A stretch of 64,000 bases of DNA. Source: Enoplolaimus lenunculus (lineage: Eukaryota; Nematoda; Enoplea; Enoplida; Thoracostomopsidae). Every line of letters begins with the position of its first letter. Within the stretch, counting starts at the first letter, position 1. A model generated the notes under the pieces. It did not search any database. It was not told the origin of the DNA and was given only the letters and a program-made list of their open reading frames with translations. This document shows, piece after piece, positions 12,301 to 23,221 of this stretch. The stretch is taken from positions 1 to 64,000 of the forward strand of contig JASANG010003493.1 of the NCBI GenBank assembly GCA_030248215.1. Reading direction: 5' to 3'. The translations under genes were made by a program, and so were the position numbers.

Positions 12301-14916
12301 TTGACTCTCCATTTTTACAGTGTATCAACGCTTATGACTCTATTCCAGCTTACCGCATTCAACAAACGATGTCTCGCAGGGTATGGGATCTCATACATTG
12401 CCAATATTGCAGTAGTAGGACTTCGGCAAGCATATAGTGTTAACAAATAAAATACCTTGAAGTTACCGCAACAGCTGAAACAAGTCCGTAATTTGGGAAC
12501 ATGAGGTAGTCCCAACCTCAGTATAATAACAACAACAGCTTTTAGTTTAACGATGCCGAAGCATAAGATATTCTGTGTAATAGTCCGCCAAGGGTCTTTC
12601 TTGCTATATCTCGATTGATCTGACGCATTGTTAAAATGAAATTATACTTGCTTGCGTTTTTGTGATTTCATATGCAACAGTTATGAATGATGAAAAGACT
12701 GCAGCCGCCGTGGAGTACATCTTTAGTATCAAAATCAAAAGTATACTTTGTCGAAATATGACTGGCTAAAAGCTACATAATAAACTTTATGAAATTAAGA
12801 CATAACACAGAACCTAAGACTGCAAACTATCATATTCTACAAGTTATACATGCTGAATGGTTACTACATATTGCAGATTATGCAGAGCTTGCACTAATGC
12901 CATGGTAGCCAGTGCTGCTCTCGTACCGCTCATACCAGTTTGGCACCGTACCGAGCAGCAAAATATGTTAAATCTTACCAAACCGCCGAAATGTAGTTGA
13001 CAATACACAAACTTTATTCCAATTCGATTTCTTTTATTATAACCACGTTATTAAAATCACTGCTGCAAAATCAGTCAATGTTTTAAGCCATATTCACACG
13101 AGCAAGTACTTCAGCAAAAACTTGGATGTAAAGCTTGCATGTGAAAGTTCAGGTTACAAAATACTTGCGTAGTTATCGCATGTGCAAATAATTCACTGGA
13201 ACTCATGCTCGTAAATTTAACTATCACGTGTGAACGCCGTTGCAAGTCGCTTGAATTTCTTTCTACTAATTTTTGATTGGCCAATCCGAAACTGCACGTG
13301 TGAATAGGGCTTTATGGAATTTATTCCAGAAGCTTGAATTATATAGCATAAAACTTGTTTGAGCTTTCGCAGCCAACGGAAATGGTAGCTATAGATATTG
13401 TAGGATATGAAAGCGTTTTTTAAGTCAAGAAATTTTGAGTATTAACGCCCTTTTTACGCGTGAATGGTTCTTGAAACTTTAACTATCAGCTGTAAAGTTT
13501 ATATGAAAATTCATTTGGAGAACTTGCGGCTGCAAATTATTCATGATGAACAAATAGGAAAAAAATGAATTCTTATGCATGAATGAATAGCCTTGATTTG
13601 ATTGCTTACGAAATGTGAACGTGATAAAAAAGCAATATTACAAGTGCAGATTTATTGGTAATTCTCTCGTCTGGTAAATTAATGTTAAACTCACCTTTAG
13701 TTGGCAGCACAATAATTTTTAGCTAGAATATTGAACATTTTTTGAAATATTCAATAATTTCGCATTAATAATTAATGTTTTCATAATGGAAAAATTCTCT
13801 GTTAATATCTTTTAAAATATTTATGTTTCAGATGCACCCGAAGAAATCGTTGGTGAATCAGTGTTTGCTCAACCACCACCAAAACAAAGCCTTCCACCAC
13901 GAGGCGAAACGGTCACACCGCCGGAAGAAGTTGACTCAACTTCAGATCGAGGTAAAATAAAGTGTCAGTCATTCCTGAAAATGCAAAGACGGTTACTTGC
14001 AGATCCAAGCAAGACAGGAGACCCCCTGATCGCGGCTCCGACAGGATTCAAACTAACGTTTCGCGTTAAGATTAAACACAAAAGTTGCGTTTGAATTATC
14101 ACTCGCTGTCCTCGCGAATCGTTTTTTACATATACTTTAACGACCGTAGTCAGAAACTTTTGGATCGGCCACTGAATACGATATTATTAATTCCAAGGCT
14201 TTTATTTCATTTTTACCGGTACATTTTTTGCCTTCATTTAGTGGAATTGGGATTATACTTTAAATTCCAAACAGTGTGGTATACTGTTTTACGGCGCCGT
14301 ACTGGTGTCGCACGGCGCCGCGCGAGTGATGGACTATACTGCACGTCAGCAAAAGCATAACGTAACTTAACTGCTGATATAAGCTCACTATTAAGAAAGG
14401 CACCACAACAAAATGATTTGAATATGTGCGCATGTGTGTATTTGGGCCAAATTTTAATAGTTGGTGAAATTCAAAGCAAAATTACAGGATTTTTCACTGT
14501 ATCTATTTACATAAAGTAACAATACAGACCAAAATTTGAATTTTCCCGCCGAAATTGAATTTTCAGCCAAAATTGAATTTTCAAGCCAAAATTTGAATTT
14601 ATAGCCAAAATTTGAATTTTCCCCGTCAAAATTTGAATTTCCTGCCAAAATTTTATTTTCCCGCCAAAATTAAAATTTTACCGTCAAAATTTGAATTTTC
14701 CCGCCTATTGATTCAAACTCAAGCTAAAGACACGCCGTTGTATTGTCTTGCTCGTCTCAGGTCACCATCAAAAAGTATAGCGTCTACCGTAACTGTTTAT
14801 CGGTTTCAGGCCATCCACGTTGTATTTCGTGCGAAAATGGCTCTGTAACCGTGAATGGTTGGACGTTGTCAACGACTGTGCTGATTGGTGGAATTATTTT
14901 GATTTTTAAATTGTAA
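9389..14916 (+). CDS. Repeat-rich surface or secreted protein with Cys-knot head and possible GPI tail
   Basis: Four exons (9389-9479, 10284-11384, 13832-13951, 14810-14916) have GT-AG borders and phases 1, 1, 1, and sum to 472 codons plus TAA. Residues 1-21 are a signal peptide (hydrophobic LICSVAVVLILA, cleavage after SCDA). A basic stretch (NRRKNKN) precedes a six-cysteine head ending GRCCKYE. Then come 21 repeats of about 14 residues built on APGETETMPVETET, rich in Thr, Glu and Pro and so likely O-glycosylated. A short proline-rich stretch follows. The last exon adds a CxxC, NGS and a hydrophobic C-terminus (STTVLIGGIILIFKL), which resembles a GPI signal or a short membrane anchor. I recognise no named family; role in coat, cuticle or adhesion is an inference. 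Alternative: the repeat exon could start at 10211 with another signal peptide, but no ATG fits. Confidence 0.78.
9678..9969 (+). mobile_element. Tandem dimer of the GCCTAA-type MITE
   Basis: Two nearly identical units with a 131-bp period (GTAAAGAACAGTGG at 9685 and 9816). Each has GGAGCAGTATT, three or four GCCTAA hexamers, an AAAAAATTAGTCTAAAGC block and CAGTCCCACAGAAAATCGC. The outer ends GGTCAATGTAAAGAACAG and CTGATCTGTACATGGGCC are inverted repeats. The junction shares one end, as expected if two copies fused or one end was skipped. It lies in intron 1 of the repeat-protein gene. Confidence 0.8.
10460..11350 (+). repeat. Coding minisatellite, 42-bp unit, 21 copies
   Basis: The unit encodes ETETAPGETETMPV. 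Two units are 36 bp (the MSVETAPGETD variants at 10826 and 11198). The whole nine-unit block recurs with a 372-bp period, so a segment was duplicated after single units had diverged. Because every unit is a multiple of 3 bp, other frames are also open here; they are shadows. Confidence 0.93.
11385..12157. other. Intron sequence, unexplained GC-richer block
   Basis: Part of intron 2 of the repeat-protein gene. At 11570 a GGCCAATGTATTGAATAGC end of the GCCTAA-type MITE is visible, but no interior hexamers follow. The rest (to about 12150) is less AT-rich than its surroundings and carries short open frames on both strands with no recognised product. Confidence 0.4.
12158..12322. mobile_element. 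TA-flanked palindromic MITE (GAGTCAAATTGACTC family)
   Basis: Begins CACTGTAAAAAATGGGGAG and ends CTCCATTTTTACAGTG, flanked on both sides by TA (12156-12157 and 12323-12324). Almost the whole 165 bp is one inverted repeat, with only about ten bases at the centre unpaired. TA duplication and CACTG-type ends fit non-autonomous Tc1/mariner-like elements; no transposase is present. Confidence 0.85.
13085..13605 (+). mobile_element. Single-arm copy of the foldback family
   Basis: Follows the order of the 1543-2141 arm: AAGCCATATTCACACGAGC, GTGTGAACGCCGTTGCAAG, TGATTGGCCAATCCGAAA, CTTTCGCAGCCAACGG, AAGTCAAGAAATTTTGAG, then the inner GGAGAACTTGCGGCTGC block. An extra CACGTGTGAATAGGGC end at about 13295 interrupts it, so it may be a nested or rearranged copy. 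Confidence 0.65.
14528..14705. repeat. Minisatellite CCAAAATTTGAATTTTCCCG, complement of the 5320 array
   Basis: About nine imperfect units of 18-20 bp, in opposite orientation to 5320-5515. It lies in intron 3 of the repeat-protein gene, about 100 bp before its last exon. Confidence 0.75.
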
Positions 14917-17278
14917 ACAAAACACCATTAGCTTACCAGCCTATAATGAGTTTCAGGCCTTAAAAGTTATAACCCGTGTACCCTTTCTAAATGTTTACAA
15001 CGCGAGTATACCCTCGATAGTCTAGAAGTTACTTACGGGAATGTTTACATGTAAATGACAACGCCTTGAGTTCATTTGAATATTAGCCAAATTACCTATA
15101 AATTTGCCAAAAGTGGCAAATTTTCTCGGTTTACACTTACGTTCGTTTCACAAAAAAACACCAAAAACAACAACCAAAAAACCACAAAAACCACCCAAAA
15201 ACACCCCCCCCCACAAGCACAACTCCGACGTCGATAGTGCTCTCCCTCCAAGTTTGTATGCTAGCACTGGTGAAAACATTTTTAAACAATCGCAGCAGGA
15301 TGCATTTAAAACCTGTCCTTCGAACAATAGCATCAAGGTTCAACACTGTTAGTAAAACAAAAAATATGTGAAACCAACGGACATTGCGCATTTTTTTTGT
15401 TTGCCTAATTTTTTCATCGTGTCCCAAGAAAATAAACATTGCATTAAAACCACTGAACAATGGATAGAACAGGGCCGTAGCAGTAGTAAAAGCACCATAT
15501 TCCTAAGCATAAACGTAAAAATGAGCTTAACCCTAAGCAAGAAACGAGTCTAAAGCGTAAGCTTACTCTATTGCATGTTCCGCCCCCGATCATTACACGA
15601 GCTGAAGTAACTTTTAACGAAAGACTATAGTTTCGTTAAAATTACTGTAAGCAAAATAAATCGCTCAAAACGTATTTATTAATTTAAAGGCAGTCACATG
15701 ATCATCAAAATTATGCAAAAAATGTACACCAAGTCACGGTTGAGCAATGTTACATGTGCATATAAAAGAGTTGCAAAAAAAGCATATATATCGAATTACC
15801 TACAGCCGAACGCCAAGTTCAATTCACACGCCAAACCTTTACATAATTGTGTATATCTGTCAGAACCATGAGCACTGCAAATAAAACTGCAGCTGCAAAC
15901 TATTATAATTGCAGTCATACTCGAGTAAAATTTGCAAATTCCAAATGTTTGAAAATTTTGTCAATGAAAGCTTAATAAGCATTGACTATTCACAGCACCA
16001 ATCACAGGTACTAAACTCACTTTAGCCGGTGCATTTTCTTTATGAACTTGTCACACAATTAAACTATGCTACAAGCTGAGAATTGTCAAAACATTTACAA
16101 AGGGTTATAATAAGTTTAACGGAGTTTCGGTTACAGCTGTGTATAATTTTAGTTAATTTACTTTTTTAAAAGGTTAAACAAGTTAATGTATTTAACGGTA
16201 AGCGTAATCAGTGCATTTCGCTTCGCATAAATTTTACGCAAAGTGAAAGCAGAAATTGTTCACTCAAGTTGGAAAAGGTTTAGAAAATGTCAGAATGAGC
16301 AAAGTTTAAATGGTGTAAATGGCAAAAGATGAACTTTCTAAACACAACAGCTTACTAAAATCAATATATATAAACATATATATAAACATATATATAATAT
16401 AATATCAAAACATTTACATGCCGGGGTTTTAAATTTAAATTTGTTTGCCAATAGTCGACGTTGACCAGGAAATTTGTGAAAAGAAAAATAATATTTTTAC
16501 GTTCCAGTAAATATTATTTATCCTGTAATCTTAAAAATTTTCAAGGATAATTTTTCATTGTTTCGGATCGTGTAGTTGCAAAGCGGTCATTTTAACATTT
16601 TGCGGTCACCAGAATGTGAAAAATTTGAGCTTTTTCGTTAATTTCTACACGAATAATCGACCGCAATTTGGACTGAATAACCTGGTTAGACTTTAAAATT
16701 TTAGTACCCAGCATACGTCAAATGGCACTTTCAGACACCATAGAAACGACCACCCTTATGCTATATTAACGGGCGAGTTGCATATCTGAAACATTTACAG
16801 CGGCAGTTTCTCTTTTAAGCCTAAATTTGTTTAGTCTTAAGCGGCGTTTCAAAGAATGATTATTTTAAATTTTACTTTGCTTTTTGTGCTTAAAACTGTC
16901 TCAAAATTTGATAACAATACACTTAAAATTGTAAAAGATTAGTAACTAGGTTCGTATTCTCAGATGCACATTGCCCCTATAACCAGTTAGTAATACGTAT
17001 TCATACTAACGAACTGTTAAAATTGAAGATATCAAAGTTTGCACCGAAATAGCGTAGACCTAATGCAATAAATGTTCTGAACTTTAAACCTCACCATTTT
17101 CTGATTCGAAAGTTACAAGTCCTATCACCAACTGGTAATACGTGGCACACACATTTGAGAATACTGGCTCTAGCATCGAACAACTCTAATCGCCCCCGTC
17201 TCAGTGAAATAAAACATAAGTTTGGTCTATCGAAAACATTGTTTCGCGAGTAAAAGGTTTGCGCACAGGTGGTCAAAT
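14917..17278. other. Interval between two convergent genes
   Basis: Downstream of both the plus-strand repeat-protein gene and the minus-strand BRICHOS-like gene. It holds a GCCTAA-type MITE at about 15455-15602 (GAACAATGGATAGAACAGGG left, GTTCCGCCCCCGATCATTAC right), an A/C-rich run at 15150-15220 and AT-rich sequence. An AATAAA at about 15430 could serve the plus-strand gene. Around 17100-17170 is a piece of the dispersed CTATCACCAACTGG family. No other gene is seen. Confidence 0.5.
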
Positions 17279-20200
17279 TTAGCACCGGAGACCTTGTCGA
17301 CGTTGTTTGTTGCAAATTTTGGCTTGAGCTTGAAAAAATTTCAACACACGGCCAGGAGGTTTCGCCATACGAAACGTAAATTGTGTATCTGAAGCGCAGT
17401 ATTGTTCAGCGATGAGCGCTCCATTAACTGCAGTATAGCAAGTTCGCGACTGTTGAGTGTACTCAGGACAATTGAGTATTGTATCCTGACATCGGTTTTC
17501 TTGCCGAGCTTCATCGTATTCAGTGGTCAACACTTGTTTTGGAGGATCACCAGACGGACCTGATTGACGGCGAACTCTTGCGCTGTGGCTCTCAGTTGCT
17601 GAAAATAAACGCCTTTGCAATTGGACGAAATATTGGATGAGTCAAAGCAGTTGTAGAAATGGCGATGATGAAATTTTACATTGATGTAAAATTGATGTAC
17701 CTACATTTTACTGCGAGTAGATTTTAGCAAATATGTTTAACGGTTAAATTTGGGGGGGGGCACGCCAAAATCTACATGCCCCCGGCAAATCTGCACCCAA
17801 CACGCAAATGGTACGTCTAAGCTTATGCTGGACTTGTCGTATTGTAAAACCATTACTCGTTTAAAATAAACACAATTTTCAAGTGAAATTTAATAAATTC
17901 TGCTTAAAATTAAACTGAGTTGTATTTATGTTTACAATTGCGATATAAATTGACTATTGGACAAAAACTGCTGTTTACCTGGATTAAATTCGGCCAACAT
18001 ATACGTCGGCACACCGTCACAAATTTCGATTGCTTCTGCGCCAGCATACGCTTCAATCATTTCGTCACTCAAACGATCGTGGATCAGTTTCAAAGGTCTT
18101 GGCTGAAACATCAAACTAAAGTCGTTTACATGTCGGCACTGTATTGATAAAATGTCTTACAGCGGATATTTATATTTATATATTTCCATTAATTAAGTAT
18201 GCCATATGTATTGATAAAATGTCTTACAGCGGATATTTATATTTATATATTTCCATTAATTAAGTATGCCATATGTATTGATAAAATGTCTTACAGCGGA
18301 TATTTATATTTATATATTTCCATTAATTAAGTATGCCATATGTATTGATAAAACGTCTTACAGCGGATATTTGTATTTATATATTTCCATTAATTAAGTA
18401 TGCCATATGTATTGATAAAATGTCTTACAGCGGAGTTTTATATTTATATATTTCCATTTAAGTATGCCATATGTATTGATAAAATGTCTTACAGCGGATA
18501 TTTATATTTATATATTTCCATTAATTAAGTATGCCATATGTATTGATAAAACGTCTTACAGCGGATATTTGTATTTATATATTTCCATTAATTAAGTATG
18601 CCATATGTATTGATAAAATGTCTTACAGCGGAGTTTTATATTTATATATTTCCATTTAAGTATGCCATATGTATTGATAAAATGTCTTACAGCGGATATT
18701 TATATTTATATATTTCCATTAATTAAGTATGCCATATGTATTGATAAAATGTCTTACAGCGGATATTTATATTTATATATTTACAGTAATTAAGTATGCT
18801 ATATATACTAGTCATCTTGGTTGCAATAAGTTGCAACTGGTGCCGTCATATTTAGTATTTATTACAAGAACGTCACCATACAACTAAAAGTCTGCTTACA
18901 GAACAATGATTTAAACTAAATCTATATAAATGAAGGATTAATTTGCATAAATATGTCGTAGCCCAAGCGGTAATTCAGCGCCCAATTTCGAATAAGTGAT
19001 AAAGTTTTCTATATTTTGGCAGGTTGACAAGTTTATGCTTTTCTCGTTGCCAGGGGCAGATCATGACCTAATCAGGCTCTGAGGTTGGTTTATCGTACGT
19101 ACTAGCAAAATAGGGTCTATGCAAAACTAAGGATCGATAGTATATTTCTCTATTCTAAATTTTTATTTCTGAAGGACTCATCATGGGCCTCTTGACGTTA
19201 CTGGCCCTGAAGCTGCAGCTACACTGGCTTCGATTATGAACCGGCACCTTGTGTTTCAAAGCAGACTCCGCAAAGTTAGAACCGTTAAAAATACTTACAG
19301 TTTCTTGTCGACGAGAAATAAAACATTTCGTTGCCGTTCGAGTCACTGTGACATCCTGAAAAGTTCGATTGCAAATTTGAATCTAACCAAGTAATAATAT
19401 TGCACATTTTGAGTGCGTACAATTACCCTCATCACAAGCAGGTCATTCAGAATCAGTCGATTTTTTTAGATTATTGCCAGTATTCTCGAATAAAACTATA
19501 GCAACTATCAAATCTGCGAAAATTCGCCTGCCAAAAATTTATTGCTCAACAGTTTCCCAAAGCACATAACAATCGTGTACAGTTTAGCGTAGTCAACAAA
19601 CATTGTTTTAACCCCTTATCGCACCGTATTTAACAATTGCAACACGTATACACAGTACTAAATCACCACAAGACGTGAGAGCCCCCTCGGGCTCGAGCTT
19701 CAAGCTCATATAGCTGAGTGGTGATGGGGTACGCCTCCCACTCCAGTCACTGGAGTTCGAATCCTAGCATAAAAGTAAGTCTCAGGGGAAATAGAATATA
19801 TTCATGTGAGAAAGGGTTAACTAATCAGTTAGTTTAAAACACATCCTGCAAATTAGCGTTAGTTGAAAGTGTACAAATTCTATATAAGAACTCGCACTAA
19901 TCTTTGAAACACTCGCCACAGGCCCCATCAATTTGCTATCACTGAAGCAGCAGCCTAAACGATGCGCTATTACAGCATGGTACTTGCGTAACTTGTGTGC
20001 GATGCCACACCGTGAAGCACGGTGACCGGCGCCTCCGTACGGCTGACGGACGGCCGGACGGCGCGAACGTGCGCCGGACGTCATCAAAAATATAGCGCTA
20101 CTGTTACTGAAACGATAACTATGATCCGCCCTTGCTTGCAGTAACGATGTAAAACATACGCATGTATCTTTAATATGCTAAAGTTTATTCTATTAGGTAT

Positions 20201-20699
20201 GCCTAAAATATGTATGTCGGGCGTTCCAGCTTTATATAGGTGGATAAATATTTAAGTGCCTCTCTGTTTAAAAAAGAAATTAATGAACATACTTTGTCGA
20301 CAAAGTCATATTTCTGGCTTCCCTCGTATACTGGAATATCGCTGAATGAGATTTTATCTAAAAATCAATAAATGTTTTCAAAAAACGTGGCAGTTTCATG
20401 TTTAAACACAAAGCATTGGCCAAAATGGTTGTATTTCAAACATTTTTGCACATTTCAGTTTCTCATAATATCCTCGGATCATTTCAGTCCCTATTCAAAT
20501 TATTTTGCCTCCCCCAGCGTGTTCTGCTGGCTACATACCCTGCAACCCTATAGACGTTGCGCTTTACTCAACAGAAATACTCACCACGGCCACACAACAG
20601 TTGTGGTTGAACGGAACGCGTGATGAACAGCGTACCAAGACTTGTAAGGATCAGGGCGGTTGTGCATAAAATAATGCAAAATATCGTACGCGTCGCACT
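17279..20699 (-). CDS. Type II membrane protein with compact BRICHOS-like domain (5' end missing)
   Basis: Five exons on the minus strand join in phase: 20699-20585, 20330-20293, 19355-19299, 18102-17979 and 17598-17279 (TAA at 17281-17279). The first encodes a membrane anchor (IFCIILCTTALILTSLGTLF). The next three match BRICHOS landmarks: YDFVDKDVTVT and KCFI, then IEICDGVPTYML. Compare chondromodulin VDFKDGV, KCYI, LELCGDLPIFWL and surfactant protein C TLCGEVPLYYI. The two cysteines are only 37 residues apart by my count, against about 55-63 in those proteins. A furin-type site RVRR follows, as RERR does in chondromodulin, then QSGPSGDPP and a tail with six cysteines. BRICHOS chaperones its own C-terminal peptide in the secretory pathway. 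The start exon was not found. The last exon could instead splice at 17371 or 17350. Confidence 0.72.
18141..18805. repeat. 67-bp minisatellite, about ten units
   Basis: Unit GTATTGATAAAATGTCTTAC followed by AGCGGATATTTATATTTATA and a TTCCATTAATTAAGTATGCC end. The period is exactly 67 bp for the first units (18141, 18208, 18275). Variants with AAACGTC or with GAGTTTTATATT and a missing AATTA recur in the same order twice, giving a three-unit higher-order pattern. It lies in an intron of the BRICHOS-like gene; its near edge is 39 bp from that gene's 18102 acceptor. Confidence 0.93.
19705..19772 (+). repeat. tRNA-derived sequence (SINE head or pseudo-tRNA)
   Basis: TATAGCTGAGTGGTGATGGG fits an A box and GAGTTCGAATCC fits a B box at about the usual spacing. 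The acceptor ends do not pair and the anticodon arm is irregular, so it is not a working tRNA. It may be the head of a SINE. It lies inside an intron of the minus-strand BRICHOS-like gene. Confidence 0.5.
19985..20105. mobile_element. Fragment of the GGGTGGCGCTATA MITE family
   Basis: Contains the family core ACGGACGGCCGGACGGCG and ends in AAATATAGCGCTACTG, the inverted end of the family. The opposite end is not clear. Confidence 0.45.
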
Positions 20700-22012
20700 C
20701 TGAAATAAAAATCATATATTCCAATACCGTTTAAGTAGAAGTATTTCTTAATTAAAAAATAGAAACGAGGCCAGGCAGATAATCTGAGTAGTCAATAGAC
20801 GCGAAGATGCCAAATTTTATTATAGATTTTAGTTAATCGATAATTAAGTACCAGTATGGTACAGGCCTGCAGCCAGCGGCGGGTATAAGAGGCATACTCC
20901 TGGAAAAATTCTCGCCCCCCTCCAGAAATATCTCAACTTAGCTTGTAAGTCAACGAAAACCCTTGTATGCCCCTGCTGAAAATTTTTTAGCCCCCTCCCA
21001 GCAAGATGAGCTGGCTATTGGTCTGGTATGGCAGATCGTGAACGTTATTTGTTGAGCAGCACATAAAAGCTGGTTCTGCCGCAAGCTTGAAATAGTAATA
21101 GCCCGCACGTATTCTAATGGAACCATAGCCTTACGGGACCAATTGGGCCGTTCTAAGAAAAATTTTGGCATCTCCAGTAAAATTTTAGCTCCCATAATCA
21201 GTCTGGACATATCAACAGGCCAACAGCCAGCTTACCTTGCTCAGGGGCTAAAAATTATCCAGGAGGGGCATTCAAGGGTTTCCCGTGAGTTATAAGCAAG
21301 GTTGAAAATTTTATATGGAGGCAAAATTTTTCTAGCGGAGGCCAAGCCTCCCCTACCCCCCGAAATTTTTTACCCCCGTACCAGGTTGTGTTGTCTACAC
21401 CTTGTAAAATACACAAAGTTGTTAGAGTTGGCTAGAAAATCTATTAATGTTAAGAGCGTATCAACGTACGTTTTCTTTGACGTCCATATTATAACTTAAA
21501 TAGCGTAATTTAACTAATAGTATAAATTAATATAAAACAACTATAAAATAGAAATTAATTCAATAAACAGTTGAAAACACAATTATTAATTTCCAAAATT
21601 AGATGTTTAAATCAATAGTTTAACTTTGATATTTTTTCCAGTTTGATTAACATAATCTTGCATTGATATATTTTGGTGTACTCTTGTTTGTTATGTTTGG
21701 TTCTATTTGATTTAAGAAACCAACATTTGTTTATGATTCTAATGACCAAATCATATTGACATATTGGATAAATTCCAAAAAGAAATGTTGAAATGACAAT
21801 GTTGTCCATTTCGCCCGACAAGCTTAAGCTCACGCTTAGGTTAAGCTTTACAAATAGGCTTATTTACGTCTAAACCTAAGCCTCTGCATCACGTTTTCCT
21901 CAGGCCAAATATAAGCCTAAGCCTTGGTCTTAAATAACGGGGGAAACTGTTCAAGAGCCTGAAATGATGTTTTGGCAATAGCAATGAGTGGCCCATTTAT
22001 AGAACAAAGCCA
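20700..22012. other. Upstream side of the BRICHOS-like gene, repeat-rich, no gene seen
   Basis: Positions 20880-21370 hold several inverted and direct copies of a CCCCCTCCAGAAAATTTTT-like motif (also at 36870-37430). Positions 21815-21930 hold AAGCCTAAGCC-type interior sequence of the GCCTAA MITE without clear ends. The missing first exon of the BRICHOS-like gene should lie here or further right on the minus strand, but I could not identify it. Confidence 0.4.
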
Positions 22013-22395
22013 GGACAGTAAAGTATATTCTTATACCAACGCTTAAGCTTAAGCGTACACTGCAAAAACTGGTGTCAAATTGACTCCCTCCGAAATAGGC
22101 TTTTCCGGACTACACAAACTGAGTCAAAATTTGACTCCGCCGGAGTCGAATTCGACTTAATGAGTCGCTCAGAGAGTCAAATTTGACTCTGGCGGAGTCG
22201 AATTTTGACTCAGTTTGTGAGTCCGGAAAAGCCTATTTCGGGGAGAGTCAATTTGACTCACCATTTTTTGCAGCGTAAGGATGAGCCTATTCCTAAGTTT
22301 AAGCCAAAGCCTAAGCAACCAAGTTAGTCTAAAGCTTAAACCGACGCTATTACAGCCCCGCAGAAAACGATCCGACCCTGTTCTATACATGAGCC
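22013..22395 (+). mobile_element. GCCTAA-type MITE split by a palindromic MITE
   Basis: Outer halves 22013-22057 and 22276-22395 belong to the GCCTAA family: GGACAGTAAAGTATATTC, CTTAAGCTTAAGCG on the left; AGGATGAGCC, AGTCTAAAGCTTAAACC, GCAGAAAACGATCCGACCC on the right. The insert 22058-22275 starts CACTGCAAAAACTGGTG and ends CACCATTTTTTGCAGCG, with TA on both sides (22056-22057, 22276-22277). So the palindromic family was mobile after this copy of the GCCTAA family had settled. Confidence 0.85.
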
Positions 22396-23164
22396 GCAAA
22401 GTCTATGCCAATAGCACTTTACTGAATGCATTAAACTTAGGCTTCGTTGTTAGCTTCACGCTTGCGTTTTAGTGTGCAGATCCTTATAGTTAACGCGGAT
22501 CAACAATCAAACTTTAAACGCTTTCAGTGGTAAAGAAGCTACGTTACCGTTCGTAAAACGTTAAGGTAATTGTTCACCCTAGAACAGGTTATAAGCTTAT
22601 TGTTAAGCTTATCATTGGTGTTTGGTTTGCATACATGATTGCAATCGACCACAGCGCATCTAATAATTGCTTATAAGTCAGTGTAAAAATGTAAAAAATA
22701 AAGTTTGATACAACTGAAAACGACGTTTAGAGTTTAAAAAGCGCTTGCATAATTTGTGAAGAAAAAAACTGTAATCAAAAACAATAGAACGAAATTTAAA
22801 TTGACAGGCAAAACTGCTGTTTAAAAGCCCTGGTACGTAATATTCGCTTAAAACTTCTTGTCAAAATTATAAAACTATTGAAATTTTTCGTGGTTTGAGA
22901 AACTGTCTTATAGATTTATTGTGCTATTTTGAGTTAACGCTAAAAACGCTCAATACTTCGTTATGTATCCTAGAGTATTAATTATTGTAAGCTTTTTTTC
23001 GCTTATGACACACAACTGTTTATTATTGCACCATATTTGCCCTCCATCGTTCATTTTATAATATGTAGAGAGTAAAAATTTTCCGCAGAATTGCAAAATT
23101 GCACTGCAATTAATCAAAATATGCATAATCTAATGCGTATAGATGCGCAGAAAAAATGCAATAA

Positions 23165-23221
<57 letters not shown>

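Noticed and set aside
17920-18147. Plus-strand 75-codon frame
   Set aside because: Antisense to the BRICHOS-like exon at 17979-18102, which has better splice sites and domain match.
19155-19298. Extension of the BRICHOS-gene exon past 19299
   Set aside because: A strong GTAAGT donor lies at 19298 and the next exon continues in phase; the extension adds no family motif.
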